Below, piece by piece: positions 20,630-32,647 of a stretch of DNA of 64,000 nt. Source of the DNA: Bos javanicus (taxonomy: Eukaryota; Chordata; Mammalia; Artiodactyla; Bovidae); NCBI RefSeq assembly GCF_032452875.1, contig NC_083876.1, positions 2,976,001-3,040,000 on the forward strand, written 5' to 3'. Positions within the stretch are counted from its first letter, which is position 1; each line of letters opens with the position of its first letter. Made by a program: the position numbers and the translations under genes. The notes beneath the pieces are model-generated. The model was given only the letters and a program-made list of their open reading frames with translations. It searched no databases and was not told the origin of the DNA.

Positions 20630-23600
20630 ATGGCAACAGGATCATACTTATCAATGATTACCTTAAATGTAAATGGGTTGAATGCCCCAACCAAAAGACA
20701 AAGCCTGGCTGAATGGATACAAAAACAAGACCCCTATATATGTTGTCTACCAGACACCATCCTTGAAACAGGGGGCACATACAGACTGAAAGTGAAGGGC
20801 TGGAAAAAGATATTCTATGCAAATAGAGACCAAAAGAAAGCAGGAGTAGCAATACTCATATCAGATAAAATAGACTTTGAAACTAAGTCTGTGAAAAGAG
20901 AAAAAGAAGGATACTACATAATGATCAAAGGATCAAGAAGAAGATATAACAATTATAATTATATATGCACCCAATATAGGAGCACCACATATGCAAGACT
21001 AATGCTAAAAAGTATGAAAGGGGAAATTAACAATAACACAATAATAGTGGGAGACTTTAATACCCATTCACACCTATGGACAGATCAACTAAACATAAAA
21101 TTATCAAGGAAACACAAACTTTAAATGATACAATAGACCAATTGGACCTAATTGATATCTATAGGACATTTCACCCCAAAATAATGAATTTCAACCTTTT
21201 CTCAAGCACACGTGGAAACTTCTCCAGGATAGATCACATCCTGGGCCATAAATCTAGCCTTGGTAATTTCAAAAAAAAATTGAAATCATTCCAAGCATCT
21301 TTTCTGACCACAATGCAGTAAGATTAGATCTCAACTACAGGAGAAAAACTATTAAAGATTCCAACATAAGGAGGCTGAACAACACACCGCTGAATAACCA
21401 ACAAATCACAGAAGAAATAAAAAAGAAATCAAAATATGCATAGAAATGAATGAAAATGAAAACACAACAATCCAAACCTGTGGGACCCTGTGCTAAGGGG
21501 TAGTGCTAAGGGGAAGTCTAAAGCAGTGCTAAGGGGAAGGCTCATAGCAATATAGACATACCTCAAGAAACAAGAAAAAAGTCAAATAAATAACCTAACT
21601 CTACACCTAAAGCAACTAGAAAAGGAAGAAATGAAGAACCCCAGGGTTAGTAGAAGGAAAGAAATCTTAAAAATTAGGGCAGAAATAAATGCAAAAAAAA
21701 AAAAAAAAGGGACCATAGCAAAAATCAACAAAGCCAAAAGCTGGTTCTTTGAGAAGATAAATAAAATTGACAAACCATTAGCCAGACTCATCAAAAAACA
21801 AAGGGAGAGTAATCAAAGCAATAAAATTAGAAATGAAAATGCAGTGATCACAACAGACCACACAGAAATACAAAGGATCATAAGAGACTACTATCAGCAA
21901 CTACATGCCAATAAAACGGATAACTTAGAAGAAATGGACAAATTCTTAGAAAAGTACAGCTTTCCAAAACTGAACCAGGAAGAAATAGAAAAAATTAACA
22001 GACCCATTACAAGCATGGAAACTGAAACTGTAACCAGAAATCTTGCAGCAAACAAAAGCCCAGGATCAGATGGCTCCACAGTTGAATTCTACCTAAAATT
22101 TAGAGAAGACTTAACACCTATCCTACTCAAATTCTTCCAGAAAATTGCAGAGGAAGGTAAATTTCCAAACTCATTCTATGAGGCCACGATCACCCTAATA
22201 CCAAAACCTGACAAAGATGCCACATAAAGAGAAAACTATAGGCCAATATCACTGATGAACATAGATGCAAAAATCCTTAACAAAATTCTAACAAACAGAT
22301 TCGAACAACATATTAAAAAGATCATACATCATGACTAAGTGAACTTTATCCCAGGGATGCAAGGATTCTTCAATATCTGCAATTCAATTTAATACACCAC
22401 ACTAACAAATTGAAAAATAAAAATCATATGATTATCTCAATATATGCAGAGAAAGACTTTGACAAAATTCAACATCTATTTATGATTAAAAAAAAAAAAA
22501 ACAAAACCCTACAGAAAGCAAGAATAGAAGGAAGATACCTCAACATGGTGAAAGCTATATATGACAAACACACAGCAAACATTTTCCTTAATGGTGAAAA
22601 ATTGAAAGCATTTACCCTAAAGTTTATTTCACAATAAATTGTGGAAAATTCTGAAAGAGATGGAAATACCAAACCACCTGACCTGCCTCTTGAGAAATTT
22701 GCATGCAGGTCAGGAAGCAACAGTTACAACTGGACATGGAACAACAGACTCCTTCCAAATAGGAAAAGGAATATGTCAAGGCTGTATATTGTCACCCTGC
22801 TTATTTAACTTCTATGCAGAGTACATCATGAGAAATGCTGGACTGGAAGAAGCCCAAGCTGGAATCAAGATTGCCAAAGGAAATATCAATAAGCTCATAT
22901 ATGCAGATAACACTACCCTTATGGCAGAAAGTGAAGGGGAACTAAAAAGCTTCTTGATGAAGGTGAACGAGAAGAGTGAAAAAGTTGGCTAAAAACTCAA
23001 CATTCAGAAAACGAAGATCATGGCATCCAGTCCCATCACTTCATGGGAAATAGATGGGGAAACAGTGTCAGACTTCATTTTTTGGGGCTCCAAAATCACT
23101 GCAGATGGTGACTGCAGCCATGAAATTAAAAGACGCTTACTCCTTGGAAGAAAAGTTATGACCAACCTAGATAGCTTATTGAAAAGCAGAGACATTACTT
23201 TGCCAACAAAGGTCCTCTAGTCAAGGCTATGGTTTTTCCAGTGGTCATGTATGGATGTGAGAGTTGGACTGTGAAGAAAGCTAAGCTCCGAAGAATTGAT
23301 GCTTTTGAACTGTGGTGTTGGTAAAGACTCTTGAGATTTCTTTGGACTGCAAGGAGATCCAACCACTCCATTCTGAAAGAGATCAGCCCTGGGATTTCTT
23401 TGGAAGGAATGATGCTAAAGCTGAAACTCCAGTAGTTTGGCCACCTCATGCGAAGAGTTAACTCATTGGAAAAGACTCTGATGCTGGGAGGGATTAGGGG
23501 CAGGAGGAGAAGTGGACGACAGAGGATGAAATGGCTGGATGGCATCACTGACTCGATGGACATGACTCTGAGTGAACTCTGGGAGTTGGTGATTGACAGA

Positions 23601-25541
23601 GAGGCCTGGTGTGCTGCGATTCATGGGGTTGCAAAGAGTCGGACATGACTGAGCAACTGAAATGAACTGAACTGAACCCTAAAGTCAGGAACAAGACCAA
23701 GGTGCCCACTCTCACCACTACTATTCAAAATAATTTTAGAAATTTTGGGCAAGCAATCAGAGCAGAAAAAGAAACAAAGGAATCCAAACTGGAAAAGAAG
23801 AAGTAAATCTCTCACTGTTTGCAGTTGACATGATCTTCTACAGAGAAAACCCTAAAGATTCCACCAGAAAATTACTAGAGCTAATTAATGAATATAGTAA
23901 TGTTGCAGGATAGAAAATCAACACACAGAAATCCCTTGCATTCCTATACACTAATAATGAGAAAATAGAACGAGAAATTAAGGATACAATTTCATTCACC
24001 ATTGCAATGAAAATAATAAAATACTGAGGAATATATCTACCTAAAGAAACTAATGACCTACATATAGAAAACTATAAAACACTGGTGAAAGAAATCAAAG
24101 AGGACACTAATAGATGGAGAAATATACTATGTTAATGGTTCCAAAGAATCAATATAGTGAATATGAGCATAATACCCAAAGCAATCTATATATTGAATGC
24201 AATCCCTATCAAGCTACCAATGGTATTTTTCACAGAATTAGAGCAAATAATTTCACAATTTGTATGGAAATAAAAAAAACCTCGAAGAGCCAAAGCGATC
24301 TTGAGAAAGAAGAATGGAACTGATGGTATCAACCTGCCTGACTTCAGGCTCTACCACAAAGCTACAGTCATCAAGACAGTATGGTACTGACACAAAGACA
24401 TAAATATAGATCAATGGAACAAAATAGAAAGCCCAGAGATAAATCCATGCATCTATGGACACCTTATCTTTGACAAAGGAGGCAAGACTATACAATGGAG
24501 AAAAGACAATCTCTTTAACAAGTGGTGTTAGAAACATTGGTCAACCACTTGTAAAAGAAGGAAACTAGAACACTTTCTAACACCATACACAAAAATAAAC
24601 TCAAAATGGATTAAAGATCTAAATGTAAGACCAGAAACTATAAAACTCTTAGAGGAGAACATAGGCAAAACACTCTCCGACATAAATCACAGCAGGATCC
24701 TCTATGACTCACCTCCCAGAATATTGGAAATAAAAGCAAAAATAAACAAATGGGACCTATTTAAAATTAAAAGCTTGTGCACAACAAAGGAAACTCTAAG
24801 CAAGGTTAAAAGACAGCATTCAGAATGGGAGAAAATAATAGCACATGAAGCAACAGACAGACAACTAATCTCAAAAATATACAAGCAACTCCTGCAGCTC
24901 AATTCCAGAAAAGTAAATGACCAAATCAAAAAATGGGCCAAAGAACTAAACAGACATCTCTCCAAAGAAGACAAACAGATGGCTAACAAACACATGAAAA
25001 GATGCTTAACATTACTCATTATCAGAGAAATGCAAATCAAAACCAAAATGAGGTACCATCCCACACTGGTCAGAATGACTGCTACCCAAAAATCTACAAG
25101 CAATAAATGCTAGAAATGGTGTGGAGAAATGGGAACCCTCTTACACTCTTGGTGGGAATGCAAACTAGTACAGCCACTATGGAGAACAGTGTGGAGATTC
25201 CTTAAAAGCTTGGAAATAGAACTTCCATATAACCCAGCAATCCTACTGCTGGACATACATACCGGTGAAACCAGAATTGAAAGAGGCACGTGCACCCGAA
25301 TGTTCACTGCAGCACTGTTTATAATAACCAGGACATGGAAGCGACCTAGATGTCCATCAGCAGACGAATGGATAAAAAAGCTGTGGCACATATATACAAT
25401 GGAGTATTACTCATCCATTAAAAAGAAAACATTTGTATCATTTCTAATGAGGTGGGTGAAACTGGAGGCTATTACACACATGAATTAATCCAGAAAGAAA
25501 AACACCAATACAGTATACTATCACATATAAATGGAATTTAG
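20630..25541 (+). pseudogene. L1 ORF2 (endonuclease/reverse transcriptase) pseudogene
   Basis: Starts at ATG 20630 with an L-N-V-N-G-L-N motif of the APE-type endonuclease. The endonuclease domain is readable to about 21320, and an RT-proximal frame is open 21631-22227 (KSPGSDG motif). After the inserted BovB (22624-23675) the RT palm follows: the catalytic FADD reads F-A-V-D at 23818-23829, a loss of an essential aspartate. C-terminal frames are at 24724-25113 and 25129-25488. Many stops. A GTGCTAAGGGG string is triplicated at 21490-21539. Confidence 0.88.
22624..23675 (+). mobile_element. 5'-truncated BovB inside L1 ORF2
   Basis: It runs from the region encoding KLWKILKEM to the tail. A 10-bp target duplication, accctaaagt, is at 22614-22623 and 23676-23685, so L1 sequence resumes exactly. 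The first six bases (ttattt) fit neither element well. The RT catalytic motif reads Y-A-D-N (normally YADD). The C-terminal frame is open at 23448-23648. Confidence 0.94.
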
Positions 25542-26132
25542 AAAGATAGAAAGATGATAACCTTGTATGTGAGACATCAAAAGAGACACTGATGTATAGA
25601 ACAGTCTTTTGGACTCTGGGAGAGGGCGAGGGTGAGATGATTTGGGAGAATTGCATTGAAACATGTATATTATCATATGTAAAATGAATCACCAGTCCAG
25701 ATTCGATGCATGATGCAGGATGCTTGGGGCTGGTGCACTGGGATGACCCAGATGGATGGGGTGGAGAGGGATGTGGGAGGGGGGTTCAGGATGGGGAACA
25801 CATGTACACCCATGGTGGAGTCATGTCAATATATGACAAAACCAATACAATATTTTAAAGTAATTATATCCAATTAAAATAAATAAATTTATATAAAAAT
25901 AAATCTGTCACTAATATAAAATAAAATATTGAAAAAGTGTTTGAACAGCAGAGAAAAAATAGTGCAGATTCAGATTACAGCAATTATTTCCTATAATAAC
26001 CTTTGTTTTTGCTTTCTTCAAAATCATTATTACCAGGATTTAAGAAAATATGAAAGAATCAAATGAAAATCTAATAGATTGTCTTTAAACTGTATTCTAA
26101 AATGCAATCTTTTGCCTAAGAATTGTGATTTA

Positions 26133-27068
26133 TTGTTGTTCTTTACTCACTAAATTGTGTCTTAACTATTTGTGACCCCATGCACTGCAGCATATCAGAG
26201 CCTCCTCTGTTCTTACACAGCCTCCCACAGTGTGCGTAAATTCATGTCCATTGAGTAGATGATGATGACATTCAACCATCTCAGCTGCTGTCATCCCCTT
26301 GGCCTCCTGCCTTCAATCTTTTCCAGCATCAGGGTATTTTCCACTAAGTTGGTTGTTTGCATCAAATGGCCATAATATTGTAGCCTCAGTTTCAGCAACA
26401 AACCTTTCAATTAGATTCAGGTTTGTTTTCCTTTATATTTGACTAGTTTGATCTCTTTGCAATCCAAGGAATTCTCAAGAGTTTTCTTCGGCACTGCAAT
26501 CCAAAAGTATCAATTATTCAGCTCTCAGCCTTCTTAATGGTCCAATTCTCTCATCTGCACATGGAAAAACCAAAGCTTTGACAATACAGACCCTTACTGG
26601 CAAAGGGATCTCTTTGCTTTTTAATATGTTTTGGTAGTTTTTTTCATAAATTTCCTTCCAAATAGCAAGGGTCTTTTAATTTCATGGCTGCAGTCACTAT
26701 TTGCAGTGATTTTTGGAGCCATTTTTTCCCATTAAGTGATGGGATCAGATCTCAGTTTCTTTAATGTTGAATTTCAAGCTAGCTTTTTCACTCTCCTCTT
26801 TCACCATCAACAAGAGGCTCTTTAGTTCTTTTTAACTTTCTGCATTAGAATGGTATCATCTGCACATCTGAGGTTGGTGATATTTCTCCTGTGAATCTTG
26901 ACTCCAGCTTTTGATTCATCCGGCTGGGAATTTCACATGTTGTACTCTGCATTTAAGTTAAACAAGCAAGGTGACAATATACAGCCTTGTCATACATCTT
27001 TCCCAATTTTGAATCAGTCAGGAATTCCATGTCTGGTACTAACTGTTGCTTCTTGACCCAAATACTGG
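26133..27068 (-). mobile_element. BovB, antisense, old
   Basis: The 3' end is at 26133. The sequence reaches the reverse of the region encoding LLRNLYAGQE near 27040-27068, with many substitutions and indels. Confidence 0.88.
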
Positions 27069-27143
27069 TTATACATACAGACTGCTCATACAGTTTAACA
27101 GAACTGTGCATTCTAAAATATAATATGTGATGAAGGAAAAAAT

Positions 27144-27345
27144 GCAAGTGTTAGTTGCTCAGACATGTCCAACTCTTTGTGACCCTGTGGACTGTAACCT
27201 GCCAGGCTCCTCTGTCCATGGAATTCTCCAGGCAATAATACTGGTGTGGGTCACCATTACCTTCTCCAGGGGATCTTCCCAACTTAGGGAATGAACCCGA
27301 GTCTCCTGGTTTGCAGACAGATTCTTTATGATCTAAGCCACTGAT
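27144..27345 (-). mobile_element. Bov-tA SINE, antisense
   Basis: A Bov-A unit in reverse is followed by the tRNA-like head (gtctcctggtttgcag block). It lies about 75 bp beyond the BovB 5' end. Confidence 0.9.
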
Positions 27346-28639
27346 CTAAACACCTACATTGTATTTAAATCTTTGTTAATTGCTTTCATCATACATTGAT
27401 CACTCTGAACTCTTTACTACAATTATTTACTAAGCCTAAATATCATTGACAGTAGTCACTGGCACTGAGAATTATTTTAACCTGATACTTCAAAATTTTC
27501 TCATCTACTCAGCCTAGTCTTCTATTAGAGTTCTAGTTTTTTATAATTAAATTTACAAATCAGAAGGGTTCTCTCAGAAAAACTTATAAGACAGTAAATT
27601 ATATTAGTGGATATGTTAAAAAACGCTAAAGTTGAATCAATCTTGGACATCTAGTAGAAAAATTTCTCAATTTTTAAATCTATACAAAATCAAGGAATCT
27701 ACTAAAATGGAGTCCGGTAACCTGGAATTTTGGAAAAACAGTGTGTGGATAAGCTATTGTGAGGGAACTGTTTCCAGCTTTCCTCAGATTCTCAATGAGC
27801 ATTTTAGTAAAGAGAAAAAACAATGAGATCTACACATATATGCGTATCATTAGAGTCAAATCTGTAAATACAGCTGTGAGTTACTCTGGAAAACCAGATA
27901 TTTACACATAGCACTACATGTGATAAATGCTATATTAGCAAGTATATTATGATGTAATTAAACTTAACTTGCATTACAAAATATTTATAATTAAAATTAT
28001 AATCAAGTATAACGTGTCATGATACAAAAAGCCTTCATTAAAATACACAAAAATGGGACATTTTATTTTGCTCTTAATATTATAAAACATTTATTTGATG
28101 AAGAAATGTAATAAAATTTTAATCTAGGCTACGGATGATCTTTTATTTACAAGGAGAATAGAGGGAAACAAAGTTTCTGGAATTTCTTTTTGGGAAATTC
28201 ATTAGTATTCATGCATATATATGATATACGTGTATATATACATACACACATACATATAGAACAGAATATTGCTACAGACATTAACTTATGCAGGGTACAA
28301 GCCACATGTATATTTACTACATACTTTGGGAAAATAATGTGCATATGAAAATAAACAACTTTAAATAATGATGACCATCATTTCATAGAATATCTTGTAT
28401 ATCTCTATAATTTTTTTGTCATCTCTACATTAAATAAAGTCAGTCAGAAAAGAGATCTTATGGGGAAAAAGCCTAAAGCTTAATATTTGACTCATATTTT
28501 ATCATTTTTTGCCCTTGTTATCTAAATAGATACTCAAAGAGACATCAGGAATAGCAGTGAATGACTCGTCTTTATCACAAGATGTAGAAACCTGGATTCT
28601 TAGAAAAGTATTAGTCAAAGTAAAATTTCATTGTACAAA
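27346..28639. other. AT-rich DNA with TA/CA-rich patch
   Basis: No gene. A mixed TATA/CATA dinucleotide-rich patch lies at 28212-28259. Confidence 0.5.
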
Positions 28640-29959
28640 GTTAAAAAGGAAGGAGAAACTTTATTCAAGATTATTGCAATAGGAGAGAGAGGAAACTCAA
28701 CTCTGCAGAAAAAATAGTCAGGTGCACTTTTAAAGACTGGTATGAGCTAGCAGCAAATTACTAGAGGAATTTAGGTGAGAGCCTGACCAATGAAATGTGT
28801 GGTGCACACTGTTATTCCTGAGTTTGAAATATTTTGCTCTGTGAGTGATCCTTCTATGTTTGCTAATTGCTTTCACTGAAGTTAGTTTTTCTTCATCAGC
28901 AGAATTGTTTGGTGGTCTTTTGGAGAGTCAAAAGTGAACAAACACAAAATTCTGCAAAGATCCAATTAAAATAGCCTCTCTTACAAAGCTCAGGATCCCA
29001 AACTGCAAACTGTGCCCTGCTCTGAAAGACCTGGATTTTCTTCTCTTGAACGGTGACAGTACCTTTTATGAATTTTTTGATTATGTGTTCTAATTAGATC
29101 TAAAGAGAGGAAGTTTCTTTCTGTCAGCATAACTTTAGTTCTGTTCATTTGATCAGTTGTATCTGACTCTTTGTGACCAGATGGACAAGATGGGCTGCAG
29201 CACCTCCCTGTCCATCACCAACTCCTGCAGCTTGCTCAAACTCATGTCCATCCAGTTAGTGATCCCATCTAACCATCTCATCCTCTGTTGTCCCCTTCTC
29301 CTCCTGCCTTCAATCTTTCCCAGAATCAGGGTCTTTTCCAATGAGTCAGTTCTTCACATCAGGTGGACAAAGTACTGGAGTTTTAGCTTCAGCATCAGTT
29401 CTTCCAATGAGTATTCATAGCTTAATCAGGGGAAACCATAAGAAGATGTGTAAGTCATGTAACTTCAGCATCCAGGTGACCTTAGGGTCATCATATGGGT
29501 GATGATTTCAGATGGTTACATCAGTCTATATTCCTTAAAAACAATATTCTTTGAGTCATCTTATTCAAAATATCATTAAAACTTTTGTTGGCTCCTCTGG
29601 GGAGGCTCTGGAAATATGACACTGCACTGATGCCTGATATATTTTCAAGGGTCCACTTGGTGTCTCAGGCTTTGACATACACAATTTTCCCTTCCTGTTT
29701 TAAGTCATAGTTATCTCTCTAAGTGTGATAATTTCTCAAAGGACAACGTGAAACTGCAGTGGCCACTCAGGGGGAATTTTTACATGAATAAGATTATTCA
29801 TTTGGCAGATGCTTTAGAACAAAAATAGAAAAGGTCTCAGGAGCTGTGTCTCCTGTGTCTGGTAGAGAGTTTAATACATAAGAACCCATCTTTAATTTGT
29901 ATACATCTGGGATTAATAAGCACTAGATTTTTAATTATATGTTTATATGGTATTGTCTG
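28640..29959. other. Unassigned, less AT-rich sequence, possibly an old LTR-type repeat
   Basis: The DNA on both sides of the BovB at 29130-29416 is compositionally unlike the neighbouring AT-rich DNA and has no coding frame. It gives an impression of an ancient ERVL/MaLR-like repeat, but I cannot match it to a family. Confidence 0.25.
29130..29416 (-). mobile_element. BovB 3' fragment, antisense
   Basis: It starts near gttctgttcatttgatcag and ends at the ttcttccaatgagtattca block. It covers only the last ~290 bases of BovB. Confidence 0.9.
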
Positions 29960-29970
29960 GGATGTGTTAC

Positions 29971-30245
29971 GGAGAAGGCAATGGCAACCCACTGCAGTAC
30001 TCTTGCCTGGAAAATCCCATGGACAGAGGGGCCAGATAGGCTGCAGTCCATGGGGTTGCTAGAAGTAGGACACGACTGAGCGACTTCACTTTTACTTTTC
30101 ACTTTCATGCATTGGAGAAGGAAATGGCAACCCACTCCAGTGTTCTTGCCTGGAGAATCCCAGGGACGGGGAGCCTGGTGGGCTGCCGTCTATGGGGTCG
30201 CACAGAGTCGGATACGATGGAAGCGACTTAGCAGCAGCAGCAGCA
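29971..30245 (+). mobile_element. Bov-A2 SINE, full length, sense
   Basis: Two Bov-A monomers with a cagcagcagcag tail. A perfect 11-bp target duplication, ggatgtgttac, is at 29960-29970 and 30246-30256. It is little mutated, so probably recent. Confidence 0.97.
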
Positions 30246-30280
30246 GGATGTGTTACTGCATAAATGATTCCTGACAAAAA

Positions 30281-30296
30281 TGTGTGTGTGTGTGTG
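30281..30296. repeat. (TG)n microsatellite, short
   Basis: About eight TG units just after the Bov-A2 insertion. Confidence 0.8.
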
Positions 30297-31098
30297 AAAT
30301 GTTTTCTGTATTTAAGTCTAAGTAGTCTATTGCTCCTTGAAGTGAGAAGAAAGTTAACTTTTAACTATCATGATTGTGTATCTGACTGAAGTTACCTTTC
30401 CTTCTCTTCATTTTATTATTTCTTCCTTTTTATTTCTGTTTGGGAAATTTTAAAATTAATTCATCATAAATAATTTTCTTTAATGGTATATTCAGTAGAG
30501 GATTATTGTTCACATAGTCAAAAATACAAGGGAAAGAAAATGATTAATTGTTTTATTTCTGTTTTCCCTTTGCCCCAAATTCAACAAAGTAGAAAAAGAA
30601 GAGCTGTTTTTCAGGTAATTTAATTAATCACTTAGATTAAAAGAATACTAGGCCCTTAGAGTGTTGCCATGAACTCAAAAGTCCTGATTTTTTAAAATAC
30701 GTGAACACAGAGGTTTATTTAAATTAAAAAGATCTTATGTAATTTTCCAACATGGAAATGACTTTTTAGGCAAATTAGATGAGTTTAACTTAAAAAAAAA
30801 TTCTATTATTGTTTCCTCAAATTTTTTATAATTATAAAAACTTGAATTTGAATAATTGAAAAATTTTTGAAATGTTAATAATGAATATCATTTAAAGTTC
30901 AATCTTGTTCATTTTCACTGACTTTACAACATCAATGTACTGGAGTGTTTGATGACACTACAAATTATATGAACTTAATATTGTAAATTGTAATTTCCAA
31001 CTCTTTGGAAGACTTTACACTGATTTTAAATTGAATTAATAAATTATATTTGGATACATAAACAATTTTTAAAGTAAGAAATATATATATAAATCCCT
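30297..31098. other. AT-rich DNA, no gene
   Basis: Nothing recognisable seen. Confidence 0.5.
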
Positions 31099-31219
31099 GA
31101 GAAGGAAATGGCCACCCACTTCAGTATTCTTGCCTGGAGAATTCCATGGACAGAGGAGCCTGGTGGGCCACAGTTCATGAGGTCACAAAGAGTCAGAGAT
31201 GACTAAGCAACTAACATAT
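31099..31219 (+). mobile_element. Single Bov-A monomer, sense
   Basis: It runs from gagaaggaaatggcc to gactaagcaacta. No tRNA-like head and no second monomer are present. It is flanked by TA-rich DNA that hides any target duplication. Confidence 0.85.
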
Positions 31220-31323
31220 ACGTATACGAATATAACTCTCCAAATATAGTTTTAAATGACCATGTTTCTTATAGAATAGAAATTAAAATATGCATATGTC
31301 ATTAAGTGATGTGTAGTTACATT

Positions 31324-31434
31324 TGTTGTTGTTCAGTCACTTAGTCACGTCCAGCTCTTTGCAACCCAGTGGATGGTACCTGATCTTCACTGTTTCTCAG
31401 AGTTTGCTCAAATTCATTTTCATGGAGTCAATGA
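31324..31434 (-). mobile_element. BovB 3' stub, antisense
   Basis: About 110 bases: the gttgttcagtcactta tail and the block encoding the last residues of the BovB protein. Confidence 0.8.
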
Positions 31435-32403
31435 TATAATAGATATCACATAGGTATATTTATTTATGATTCACATAGATATATTTATGCTTCTTTTACC
31501 CAGCAAAAAATTTGTTAAAGTGATATAAAATGGAAGAAAATAAAATAATTGAAGTTACTAGATTGCTAGCTTTGTGTTTTCTCTTAAATACAAACAAGCA
31601 AATTTTAGTTAATTTATTTAAAGTTGGCAATTATTTTAAAAGACTAGAGAGATAGAAATACATATATAAGATAAATGATTAGCTTATGTGTTTCCTAGAA
31701 CAGTTACAAATCAGTTCATTTAATGTAATATATATTGTTGATTGTCTTTAATTATATAAACACATATGCAAAAAAAGTATATTAATCTTAATACACATGT
31801 TCATAAATGTTAAAAAATAATAAAACTATTTTTGAAAGTAAACTTGAAATTAAAAGGTCTGAGGAGTTTGAAGTCTGTTTGTATTTGTAATGTCTCTCTA
31901 GATGGGTATATTTTAAGTAAATAAGAATTTGCTTTATTTTTTTATAAAGTTGGCTCAATACTAAAAAAAATTATACATAATGAAAAGACTTAAGAATCTT
32001 TATTGAAATTTTATATGAATGATACTCCAAACAGAAAATTAAAATTTGTTTTTTGTTTCCATAAAATCACCACATTAGTATGCCTCTATACAAGAAAGTT
32101 TATAAATATTAGGTTAACTTTCTAAGCATTTTGGAAAACTCCTAAATCATTTGGACAAAAAGTTCCTTATCTAATTAAATTCTAAAATTTCTGTTTCTGA
32201 CTGTTTTGTTTGGAAAAATCTAAGTTGTACAAGATAGAAGTGAGATGGTAAAGACCAGTGTCACTCTGTATTCTTGCCTTAAGCCCCACAATTATCAATG
32301 GTAAGACTGACCAGGAACAGGACACTTCCAGAGCTTTAACTGCATTCCAGAGACAATGGTAGTTCTTTGTGATCTATAAATAAAACTGTGACTTTATCAC
32401 AAC
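31435..32403. other. AT-rich DNA, no gene
   Basis: Nothing recognisable seen. Confidence 0.5.
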
Positions 32404-32514
32404 TCGATGAGATGACTGGATGGCATCGTTGACTCAATACACATGAGTCAGTCAGGAGTGCTGCAGTTCATGGGGTCCCAAAGAATTAGACATGACTTAG
32501 TGACTGAAACAACA
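32404..32514 (+). mobile_element. BovB 3' stub, sense
   Basis: About 110 bases starting at the block for RWLDGI and ending gactgaaac, with an internal deletion of about 40 bases near 32445. Confidence 0.8.
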
Positions 32515-32647
32515 AAGAAGATATCCAAGTACATTCATGAGAATTTATTTATGAAGTTATATTTAAGCTATTCACATCTCAAACACTGAATCTGCAACCT
32601 TCACATTTCCAGCATTTTTCAAATCAGACAATTAAGAATTAAAGAGG

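Larger units (their letters stand above)
19419..25905 (+). mobile_element. Bovine-type L1, nearly complete, interrupted by BovB
   Basis: Order: short 5' leader, ORF1 (19653-20578), ORF2 (20630-25541), 3' UTR with G-rich tract, and an A-rich end. A BovB at 22624-23675 splits ORF2. The 5' UTR promoter region appears to be lost. Stops and frameshifts occur throughout, so the copy is dead. Confidence 0.93.
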
